NCBI GenBank assembly: GCA_022709105.1
Contig: JAKIXL010000060.1
Coordinates: 1,795 to 7,881 of the forward strand
Source of the DNA: Thermoplasmatota archaeon
GTDB taxonomy: Archaea; Thermoplasmatota; Thermoplasmata; Methanomassiliicoccales; Methanomassiliicoccaceae
Direction: 5' to 3'
Length of the DNA: 6,087 nt
The notes beneath the pieces are model-generated. The model was not told where the DNA came from. It saw nothing but the letters and a program-made list of their open reading frames with translations, and did not search any database. Each line of letters opens with the position of its first letter. Positions within the stretch are counted from its first letter, which is position 1. A program made the translations under genes and the position numbers. Below, piece by piece: positions 1 through 5,087 of this stretch.

Positions 1-7
1 AAAAGGT

Positions 8-1534
8 TTATTCTTCTGGTTCGGCCCGCCTCTGCTCCGTCTTGGAGTTCGCAGCGCTCCCCTCCCCCATCATGGAGACGCCCATGGTGACGGCGAACCC
101 GAGGGGGATGGACACGATGCCCGGGTTGTTCAGCGAGAACAGGGCGTCGGGACCCATCATGGTCGGGGATATCACGATGAGCACTATGGAGGATATCAGC
201 CCGGCCAGGATGCCGTAGATGAGGCCGTTCTCGGTGGTGCGCTTCCAGAACAGCGTGCACATCAGCGCCGGCAGGTTCGCGGAGGCAGCGATGGCGAACG
301 CCAGGCCGACCAGGAAGGCCACGTTCTGTCCCTTGGACAGGATCCCCAGCACGATGGCTATGAGCCCCACTCCGATGGCGGTGCCCTTGGAGATGAGCAG
401 CGAGCGCTTCTCGGACGACTTGTGGCCGAGCACCTCGGCGTAGATGTCGTGCGCGATCGCTCCGGCCGACGCCATGATCAGACCGGAGACGGTCCCCAGG
501 ATGGTGGCGAAGGCGATGGAGGATATGACCGCGTAGAACACGTCCCCTCCGATGTACTGCGCCAGCAGCGGGGCCGTCAGGTTCGCGTCCGCCGGGTTCA
601 GCGCCCCCGTTATTCCCTGGTTGAAGAAGTAGATCGCTCCCAGGCCAAGGAACAGGATGAGCAGGTAGAATATGCCCATCACGATGATGGCGATGACCGT
701 GGACTTGCGGGCGTCCGCCGGCTTGGGCACGGTGAAGTACCGTATGAGGATGTGCGGCAGCGCTGCCGTTCCAAGTATGAGGGCCATGGCCAGGGAGACG
801 AAGTCCAGGGGGTCCTTGTACTTCATGCCCGGGGCCATGAACGTCTCGCCCGGCACGGTGGCGCCGCTGGGCAGGGTGATGTTGCTGCTGATGATGTTGC
901 CGATGAACTCGAACGGCCCCATCCCCGCGGCGACCAGCACTCCGACCGTGAGCGCGATGACCGCGATCAGGAGCATGAATCCCTTGATGAACTGGACCCA
1001 GGTCGTGCTGACCATTCCGGCCGTGGCGACGATGAAGACGACCAGGAGGCCGATGACCACCACTCCGATCTCGTAGTCAAGGCCGATGAGCGGACCGACG
1101 ATCGACCCGGAGCCGACCATCTGCGGTATCAGGTAGAACACGCTGACCACAAGGGTGGATATCGCTGCCGCCAGCCGAATCTTGCGGCTCTTGAACTTCG
1201 AGGTCAGGGCGTCGGCGAAGGTGAACTTGCCGATGGCCCGGAGAGGCTCAGCGATGAGGAACAGCGCGACTATCCAGCCGGCCAGGAAGCCTATGGCGTA
1301 GATGAACCCGTCATATCCGGCAAAGGCCACCAGGCCGGTGATCCCCAGGAACGACGCTGCGCTGAGGTAGTCCCCGGCGATGGCGAACCCGTTGACGAAC
1401 CATCTGACGCCTCCTCCGGCAACGTAGTAGTGCCCCGCGGTGCGGACCCGCCGGCCGGCGTAGATCGAAATGGCCAGCGTCAGCAGGGTGATGGCGATGA
1501 AGATCGCCAGCGAGAGAGGGTGTATCTCGGCCAT
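8..1534 (-). CDS. actP: ActP-type cation/acetate symporter (sodium:solute symporter family)
   Basis: The 508-residue product is an integral membrane transporter that probably takes up acetate or related short monocarboxylates with a cation. Residues 32-110 closely follow the ActP signature as I recall it: TAGHYYVAGGG at 32-42, then AIAGDYLSAASFLGI at 51-65, GYDG at 73-76, and a FLIAEPLR...FTFAD stretch near 92-108. Further matches are GTAALPHILIRYFTVP (255-270), AFATILGTVSG (341-351) followed by AHDIYAEVL (361-369), and AFAIAASANLPAL (412-424). About 13 hydrophobic segments are visible, as expected for the LeuT-fold SSS family, and the length is close to typical ActP (about 550). The ATG lies one base after the stop of the upstream USP-DUF485 gene and has a GAGGAGG ribosome site inside that gene, so the two are probably co-transcribed and translationally coupled. 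No acetyl-CoA synthetase gene is in view, so the substrate is assigned by similarity only. Confidence 0.9.
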   Translation of the reverse strand: MAEIHPLSLAIFIAITLLTLAISIYAGRRVRTAGHYYVAGGGVRWFVNGFAIAGDYLSAASFLGITGLVAFAGYDGFIYAIGFLAGWIVALFLIAEPLRAIGKFTFADALTSKFKSRKIRLAAAISTLVVSVFYLIPQMVGSGSIVGPLIGLDYEIGVVVIGLLVVFIVATAGMVSTTWVQFIKGFMLLIAVIALTVGVLVAAGMGPFEFIGNIISSNITLPSGATVPGETFMAPGMKYKDPLDFVSLAMALILGTAALPHILIRYFTVPKPADARKSTVIAIIVMGIFYLLILFLGLGAIYFFNQGITGALNPADANLTAPLLAQYIGGDVFYAVISSIAFATILGTVSGLIMASAGAIAHDIYAEVLGHKSSEKRSLLISKGTAIGVGLIAIVLGILSKGQNVAFLVGLAFAIAASANLPALMCTLFWKRTTENGLIYGILAGLISSIVLIVISPTMMGPDALFSLNNPGIVSIPLGFAVTMGVSMMGEGSAANSKTEQRRAEPEE

Positions 1535-1535
1535 G

Positions 1536-2252
1536 TCAGCTCGCCTCCTCGGTCCTTCCAGCGTACCAGTTGAAGCCTATGGCCAGGCCTATGGTCGCTA
1601 AGATCAGCACGATCCCGGAAACGGTCCCGACGTTCATGCCCAGCATCGCGGCCTTGAACATGTCCTTGGCGTACGAGCCGGCGAGGATGAACGCCGCGTA
1701 GCCTATGACATAGGCGGCGAAGAGGTACACCCCGATGCGGAACTGCTTCGTCCTGGTGATCGTGCGCACGGCCTTGGCCGGCGTCTCGGCGATGACCTCC
1801 TTGACCATGGAGAGAGCGTTCTTTATCTCTTCGGCGGAAGGCTTGATGACGACCACCGAGGTCGAGGACTGGCCGACAACGGTCTTGGCCACGCTTCCGA
1901 GGTACAGCCGGTTAAGCCCGCGCAGCGATGATGTGCCGAGCACGATAAGCTCGGAGCCCTCCTCGTTCGCGGTCCGTATGATCTCACCTGCGACCGAGCC
2001 CTCCCTGATGATCACCTTGGTCGGCACCTTGTTCTCGGCCGCCAGCTCCTGGGCGTACTGGACCCCGTCCTGGAACTCCGGCCTCATAAGGGCCGAGGAC
2101 TCGGCCAGGCGCTCGATGCCAACCATCGGCGCCTGCTCCTCGACCCTAAGTATCACGAGCATGGCGCCTCGTTGCTTTGCCATCTCCACGGCCTTGACTG
2201 TGGCGACCAGAGCCGGGGTGGAACCGTCGGTGGGAAGCAAGATGTTCTTCAT
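1536..2252 (-). CDS. Universal stress protein domain fused to DUF485 (YjcH-like) membrane domain
   Basis: This 238-residue protein has two parts. Residues 1-137 are a UspA-type domain: it opens MKNILLPTDGS with the conserved early Asp (D9), has the VLGTSSLRGL loop near 104-113, and ends GSVAKTVV...SVVVIK. The nucleotide-binding signature G-2x-G-9x-G-S/T is nearly kept (G106, G119, S120), but the second Gly is Ser109. After a charged linker (about 138-170), residues 171-232 resemble DUF485/YjcH: two hydrophobic helices (about 172-191 and 208-228), with the second ending FNWYAGR. YjcH normally is a separate small protein encoded just before ActP; here it carries a cytosolic USP head and is again followed by actP. 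I chose the ATG at 2252, not the one at 2321, because USP homology starts there and GAGGTGA precedes it by 7 nt. A sensor or regulatory role for the transporter is inferred. Confidence 0.88.
   Translation of the reverse strand: MKNILLPTDGSTPALVATVKAVEMAKQRGAMLVILRVEEQAPMVGIERLAESSALMRPEFQDGVQYAQELAAENKVPTKVIIREGSVAGEIIRTANEEGSELIVLGTSSLRGLNRLYLGSVAKTVVGQSSTSVVVIKPSAEEIKNALSMVKEVIAETPAKAVRTITRTKQFRIGVYLFAAYVIGYAAFILAGSYAKDMFKAAMLGMNVGTVSGIVLILATIGLAIGFNWYAGRTEEAS
1544..1550 (-). promoter_or_regulatory. Ribosome binding site for actP
   Basis: The minus strand reads GAGGAGG, with 9 nt between it and the actP ATG. It sits within the last codons of the upstream USP-DUF485 gene. Its strength and the TGACATG stop/start junction support translational coupling of the pair. 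Confidence 0.7.
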
Positions 2253-2259
2253 GGTCCGT

Positions 2260-2266
2260 TCACCTC
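2260..2266 (-). promoter_or_regulatory. Ribosome binding site that fixes the USP-DUF485 start
   Basis: The minus strand reads GAGGTGA, seven bases before the ATG at 2252. This matches the archaeal anti-Shine-Dalgarno complement well. It argues against the longer reading that would begin at 2321, whose first 23 residues look like translated leader. Confidence 0.75.
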
Positions 2267-2393
2267 GTCGATCGTCATGCATGCACATGTGGAAATCCGT
2301 CCCGGAAAAGTCGCGGGGCATTTCTGCTCCCCCCGGGCACCGTTCCCTAAGCAGGCGGTTTGTCGCCCCATGGTGTGTCCGATTGAAAGAATC

Positions 2394-2404
2394 ATATATA
2401 AAAA
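2394..2404 (-). promoter_or_regulatory. TATA-like element, probable promoter of the USP-DUF485/actP operon
   Basis: The minus strand reads TTTTTATATAT, a good archaeal TATA box. Transcription would begin about 25 nt downstream, near 2373, giving a leader of roughly 120 nt ahead of the ATG at 2252. The element is nearly symmetric. On the plus strand it reads ATATATAAAAA behind a purine-rich GAAAGAATC that resembles a BRE, so it could instead, or also, drive plus-strand transcription starting near 2425. Orientation cannot be settled from sequence alone. Confidence 0.5.
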
Positions 2405-2418
2405 AGTACCAAGGCCAT

Positions 2419-2496
2419 TACGATATTTGTCGATAAAATACGATTCACTTACGATTCTCGAAATGCGCGCAATAAATACGGATTTCTACGAAATTG
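2419..2496. repeat. Recurring TACG-box motif, possible regulator binding array
   Basis: TACG occurs at 2419, 2439, 2450, 2478 and 2488. Two copies extend to the identical octamer TACGATTC (2439-2446 and 2450-2457), 11 bp apart; the copy at 2419 reads TACGATAT, and the last two read TACGGATT and TACGAAAT. Spacings of 20, 11, 28 and 10 bp put most copies near the same helical face. The array lies in the AT-rich stretch beside the TATA-like element at 2394-2404. Function is inferred; with such short motifs chance remains possible. Confidence 0.3.
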
Positions 2497-2654
2497 GAGA
2501 TTTGTTATTCAAATGTCGGGCGTAAACTACGGCAGGCGTCGTCACGACCCGCTCCCCCCGGCATCGCCCCTCGGCGCATCTGGCGCGCCTCGCATGAGCT
2601 GTTCCGCCGTTCCCGCGCATCGCAGGGCGGCCCGCGCTTCCAACCATTGCTCCG

Positions 2655-2718
2655 CCGATGATGGACCGTCGACCTTTAATTATCATCGGAATCATCTCTC
2701 CCGCCGAGCCGACGGTCC
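2655..2718. repeat. Two interlocked inverted repeats (A-B-A'-B' order)
   Basis: Arm A is CCGATGAT (2655-2662) and its perfect complement ATCATCGG is at 2682-2689. Arm B is GGACCGTCG (2663-2671) and its perfect complement CGACGGTCC is at 2710-2718. A and B abut, and their partners occur in the order that would give a pseudoknot or two mutually exclusive hairpins if transcribed. The segment lies upstream of the OsmC gene. The 10 nt between B and A' include CTTTAATTA. Whether it is transcribed is unknown. Confidence 0.35.
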
Positions 2719-2757
2719 CTGCCGGATCTGGCGCCTATGATGGTCTGGACAGGAAAA

Positions 2758-2789
2758 TATCTGGCAAGATAACATTGAAATATCTTGCC
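2758..2789 (+). promoter_or_regulatory. Operator-like inverted repeat in the OsmC gene promoter
   Basis: GGCAAGATA (2763-2771) and TATCTTGCC (2781-2789) form a perfect 9-bp inverted repeat with a 9-nt spacer. A further TATCT at 2758-2762 forms a smaller inverted repeat with AGATA (2767-2771) and is a direct repeat, 23 bp away, of the TATCT at 2781. This gives three half-sites in alternating orientation. The repeat ends 32 bp before the ATG at 2822 and overlaps the only TATA-like sequences there (AAAATATC, GAAATATC), so a bound protein would cover the core promoter. Such placement suits a redox- or stress-responsive repressor, which is inference. Confidence 0.45.
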
Positions 2790-2821
2790 TTCACAAATGC
2801 CAGTTTGCAGAAGGGACGCGC

Positions 2822-3391
2822 ATGACTTCAACACAAGAGGAGCTTAGGCATAGCGTTAATGGGGTGGACGTGAAAAAAATGATGGAACTCGTTAGGGCGG
2901 TGAACGACGACCCGGACAAGGCCTCCTTCACTTTCCATGCGGTCAACGAGTGGATCGACGGTACCCGCAACCAGACCTTGGTTCATCGGCTCACCGGGGC
3001 CAACGAGGTCGTGGAGAGGGAACGGCCGTTCGTCATAAAGTCGGACGAACCGTCCGTTCTGCTCGGCGAGGACACCGCGCCGAACTCGGTGGTGTCCCTG
3101 CTCCACTCCCTGGCCTCCTGCCTTTCGGTCACCATCATCTTCAACGCGGCGTCGCGCGGCATGGTGATCGACAAGCTGAGCATCACCATGGAGGGGGACC
3201 TGGACCTTCACGGCTTCCTCGGGCTCTCCAAGGAGGTGAGACCTGGCTTCCAGGACGTGAGGGTCACAGTGGAACTCCGCTCTGAGTCGCCGCGCCATGA
3301 GATCGAGGCCCTGGTGCGGGACTCGCAGAAGAGGTCCCCCATCCTGGACTCGCTGCGTAACCGGATACCGGTCGAGATCGAGCTGGCCTGA
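2822..3391 (+). CDS. OsmC/Ohr-family protein, single-cysteine subgroup
   Basis: The 189-residue cytosolic product belongs to the OsmC superfamily of thiol peroxidase-like proteins. Visible features, in order: an N-terminal NGVDVKKMMELVRAV helix (13-27), a FTFHAVNEWIDG strand region (36-47), SDEPSVLLGED (74-84), the central helix with LLHSLASCLS (93-102) carrying the peroxidatic-type Cys100, and GDLDLHGFLGLSKEVRPGF (125-143) followed by RSPILDSLRNRIPVEIE (171-187). Cys100 is the only cysteine; the place where OsmC/Ohr carries its second Cys reads RSP (171-173). From memory, the NGVD start, the GFLGLS-EVRPG block and SP instead of CP mark a widespread subgroup, so peroxidase activity is not assured. 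The usual NPVE before the active-site helix is NSVV here. The ATG is preceded by a weak GAAGGGA ribosome site. The stop abuts the convergent NifX-like gene. Confidence 0.87.
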   Translation: MTSTQEELRHSVNGVDVKKMMELVRAVNDDPDKASFTFHAVNEWIDGTRNQTLVHRLTGANEVVERERPFVIKSDEPSVLLGEDTAPNSVVSLLHSLASCLSVTIIFNAASRGMVIDKLSITMEGDLDLHGFLGLSKEVRPGFQDVRVTVELRSESPRHEIEALVRDSQKRSPILDSLRNRIPVEIELA

Positions 3392-3760
3392 TCACTCCGG
3401 CGGGGAGGTCTTGGCCGGGGTCTTCGAGGTCTGACAAGCGTCACCGTACTTCTTCATGTAGCGCTTGATGGACGCCTCCACGGTCCCGTCCTCGTCCTGG
3501 ATGATCCTTATGTTCCTTGAGCTCAGCTTCTTGACGCCGTGCACCCCGACATAGCCGGTGAGGACGACGTCCGCCTCCAGGGATATGACCTGCTCGGCGG
3601 CCACTATGCCCGCTCCCTCGGTCGCTACCCCTGCCTTGTTGGAGTGCGCTTCCCAGGACTTGGTGTCCGTATCGTATATGATGAAGAACGGGGCATGCCC
3701 GAACTCTTCCGCGATCAGCGAGTGGATGTCCGGCTCTTCGGCGGTGATGCACAGCTTCAT
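3392..3760 (-). CDS. NifX/NifB-like (dinitrogenase iron-molybdenum cofactor) domain protein
   Basis: The 122-residue product is a single-domain member of the NifX/NifB-C-terminal family (like MTH1175), which bind or carry metal clusters or act on their assembly. Matches to the family pattern are an opening MKLCITAEE strand, EEFGHAPFFIIYDTDT (18-33), GAGIVAAEQVISLEADVVLTG (49-69) followed by GVHGVKKLS (72-80), and DGTVEASIKRYMKKY (91-105). The tail (106-122) is short and polar. Cysteines are at 4 and 109 only, so no CxxC cluster site is visible. I chose the ATG at 3760 because the fold starts there and GAGGAAG lies 4 nt upstream; an in-frame start at 3841 would add 27 residues with no family similarity. 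No nitrogenase genes are near, so a nitrogen-fixation role is not implied. An Mrp-type ATPase, another cluster-handling protein, lies 1.4 kb away in a separate unit. Confidence 0.88.
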   Translation of the reverse strand: MKLCITAEEPDIHSLIAEEFGHAPFFIIYDTDTKSWEAHSNKAGVATEGAGIVAAEQVISLEADVVLTGYVGVHGVKKLSSRNIRIIQDEDGTVEASIKRYMKKYGDACQTSKTPAKTSPPE

Positions 3761-3764
3761 TTGG

Positions 3765-3771
3765 CTTCCTC
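3765..3771 (-). promoter_or_regulatory. Ribosome binding site that fixes the NifX-like start
   Basis: The minus strand reads GAGGAAG, four bases before the ATG at 3760. The short spacing is acceptable for a Shine-Dalgarno site. It supports the 122-residue reading over the longer frame opening at 3841. Confidence 0.55.
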
Positions 3772-3794
3772 GCTCCCATATTCTAAGCTCGCCC

Positions 3795-3803
3795 TGATAA
3801 ATC
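3795..3803 (-). promoter_or_regulatory. Possible TATA element for the NifX-like gene
   Basis: The minus strand reads GATTTATCA, centred about 40 nt before the ATG, so transcription would start near 3773, just ahead of the ribosome site. A second AT-rich candidate, TGATAATAG, lies on the same strand at about 3832-3840 and would give a leader of about 50 nt. Neither is strong. Between them sits a short palindrome, GGCCT-CA-AGGCC (3821-3832), which may be chance in this GC-rich stretch. Confidence 0.25.
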
Positions 3804-3974
3804 CATTGCGGCCTCCCCCCGGCCTCAAGGCCTATTATCAAGCGATGAAATACCTAAGGCCACCGGTCCGCCCGCCCCCGCCGGCCTTCCCAGCATTGCG
3901 CTCCGTCCCATCATCGAGAGGCGCCTTCACCTCGTCCAGCCCGTCATTAGCACAGTATCATAATGAATAATCTC

Positions 3975-3990
3975 GATATAAGGATTATAA
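3975..3990 (+). promoter_or_regulatory. Promoter of the four-repeat membrane protein gene, likely leaderless
   Basis: GATATAA (3975-3981) and ATTATAA (3984-3990) lie 23-38 bp upstream of the ATG at 4013. Using the usual TATA-to-start distance of about 25 nt, transcription begins between about 4004 and the ATG itself. No Shine-Dalgarno motif is present in the bases before the ATG (TTTGATTTTCGCTC), which agrees with a leaderless or near-leaderless mRNA. Confidence 0.55.
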
Positions 3991-4012
3991 TCAGCGGATT
4001 TGATTTTCGCTC

Positions 4013-5005
4013 ATGGCCAAGGTGCCCGAGTTCCTGTCACGGTTCAAGCTCAACTACAGCCTCCTGTCGCTGGTCCTAGCGGCCATCATCCTTGTCGAAG
4101 GAGCAGCGGTCATGGTCATGTCCAGGCAGATCGACCTCATCCAGAACTGGGGTTCCGGCCTGTACCAGGGCACCGTGACGCTGGCCGGCGCGCAGCTCTT
4201 CCTGCTCGGCCTGGCCGCCGTGGCCTGCGTGGTGCTGAACGGCGAGCTGTTCGCCAAGGTCGCCGCCGTACGAAAGGTCCGCAGCCTCCTGTTCCGGGAC
4301 CGAGCGTTCTTGTTCCCGCTGTTCAAGCACGCTCCCGCGGTCATCGGCGCGGCCGTCGCCCTCGAGGGGCTGGTCGTTGCCTACTATGCCTCTCCCATGG
4401 TCGTCACCGGCCTGGGCAACGTGAGGGGCATGTGGCTGGCGGTCTTCGGCGCTCAGCTGTTCATGCTGGGGGCGGGGCTCGCCGCGGCCAGGGTCCTCGA
4501 CGGCAGACTGAACCTCCAGCTGCTGGTCCGCTCCGCGGTCCTGCTGGCCTTCGCATCGCTCGGAGTGCTTATCTACGGCCTGGCATCGAGGGCCAGCATA
4601 ACCGGGATTGGCGGCATCCAGGAGAGCACCGTCGAGCTTCTCGGCATACAGATGGCCGCGCTGGCGCTGCTGGGGATAGCGCTTCTCTGTCTCGGGGACC
4701 TTTCCCTCCTCAGGAGAAAGCTCTTCGGATGGAAGCTAGGGACCTTGGGCGTGATCGCCGTGTCTGCAGTCCTGTGCTTCGAGGGCATGGTCCTTGCCAG
4801 CGTGGCTGCGCCCTTCACCCTGGCCTCCATCGGGGGGATGCGGGAGAGCACCATGCTGCTGGCCGGCGTCCTGATCGCGGTACTGGCGATGATGGTCCCC
4901 GCGTCCTATTTCTTCCTGGAAAAGAGGGACATGAACGTGAGGAAGCTGGGATACGCCTCCATGCTGTTCCTCTTCTTCATGCTGCCGTTCGCCATACTCA
5001 TGTGA
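4013..5005 (+). CDS. Polytopic membrane protein with four degenerate two-helix repeats, function unknown
   Basis: I do not recognise this 330-residue protein. It is very hydrophobic, with about nine membrane segments, and is built from four related units of two helices: residues 14-80, 105-163, 170-230 and 243-302, plus a last helix at 311-330. Each unit has a first helix, bearing EG in three of the four (29-30, 118-119, 257-258; LG at 183-184), a Gly-rich turn (GSGLYQG 47-53, GLGNVRG 133-139, GIGGIQEST 198-206, SIGGMREST 272-280), and a second helix starting AQLF-like (60-63, 147-150; IQMA 212-215; VLIA 286-289). Units 3 and 4 are the most alike. Short basic loops such as FAKVAAVRKVR (80-90) and RRK (234-236) suggest cytoplasmic sides. 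An in-frame TGA at 4001 rules out an upstream start. No signal peptide, catalytic or cofactor motif is seen. It is monocistronic and divergent from the NifX-like gene; transporter, sensor or membrane scaffold are all possible. Confidence 0.85.
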   Translation: MAKVPEFLSRFKLNYSLLSLVLAAIILVEGAAVMVMSRQIDLIQNWGSGLYQGTVTLAGAQLFLLGLAAVACVVLNGELFAKVAAVRKVRSLLFRDRAFLFPLFKHAPAVIGAAVALEGLVVAYYASPMVVTGLGNVRGMWLAVFGAQLFMLGAGLAAARVLDGRLNLQLLVRSAVLLAFASLGVLIYGLASRASITGIGGIQESTVELLGIQMAALALLGIALLCLGDLSLLRRKLFGWKLGTLGVIAVSAVLCFEGMVLASVAAPFTLASIGGMRESTMLLAGVLIAVLAMMVPASYFFLEKRDMNVRKLGYASMLFLFFMLPFAILM

Positions 5006-5016
5006 ACGGCCATCCT

Positions 5017-5028
5017 CCTTCTTTTTTC
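5017..5028 (+). terminator. T-rich terminator after the membrane protein gene
   Basis: CCTTCTTTTTTC begins 12 nt after the TGA at 5003-5005. Archaeal RNA polymerase commonly stops at such T-tracts without needing a hairpin. A second, stronger hairpin-plus-T8 end lies 112 nt further on. Confidence 0.5.
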
Positions 5029-5087
5029 AATCTAGCTCCTGTAAAGCGAGAAATCCGTGTAATAGTGTTATCTATTGTGAGAACATT

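Larger units (their letters stand above)
2253..2821. other. Divergent intergenic region, no credible gene
   Basis: This 569-bp gap separates the minus-strand USP-DUF485/actP operon from the plus-strand OsmC gene. Base composition is uneven: 2383-2515 is AT-rich, 2516-2660 is very GC-rich, and 2672-2700 and 2750-2800 are AT-richer again. Short open frames exist (for example 2486-2695 minus), but they are low-complexity, Arg/Ala/Gly-rich translations of GC-rich DNA without a ribosome site, so I do not call them. I found no tRNA-like fold. The supportable contents are the TATA-like element, TACG array, interlocked inverted repeats and operator-like palindrome listed separately. Confidence 0.7.

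Noticed and set aside
422..1573. Long plus-strand open frame opposite actP (383 codons)
   Set aside because: Its translation is Arg/Asp/Gly/Glu-rich with no hydrophobic core or known motif, and it is antisense to a clearly conserved transporter; it results from GC-rich codon bias.
2253..2321. N-terminal extension of the USP-DUF485 protein starting at 2321
   Set aside because: The extra 23 residues show no USP similarity, and a strong GAGGTGA site points to the ATG at 2252.
2486..2740. Small frames in the divergent intergenic region as hidden genes
   Set aside because: They are low-complexity, lack ribosome sites or promoter fit, and differ on the two strands without any recognisable domain.
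3821..3832. Short palindrome GGCCT-CA-AGGCC as an operator
   Set aside because: Five-bp GC arms are expected by chance in this GC-rich stretch, and there is no second copy.
3761..3841. N-terminal extension of the NifX-like protein starting at 3841
   Set aside because: The 27 extra residues fall outside the family fold, and a ribosome site precedes the ATG at 3760.
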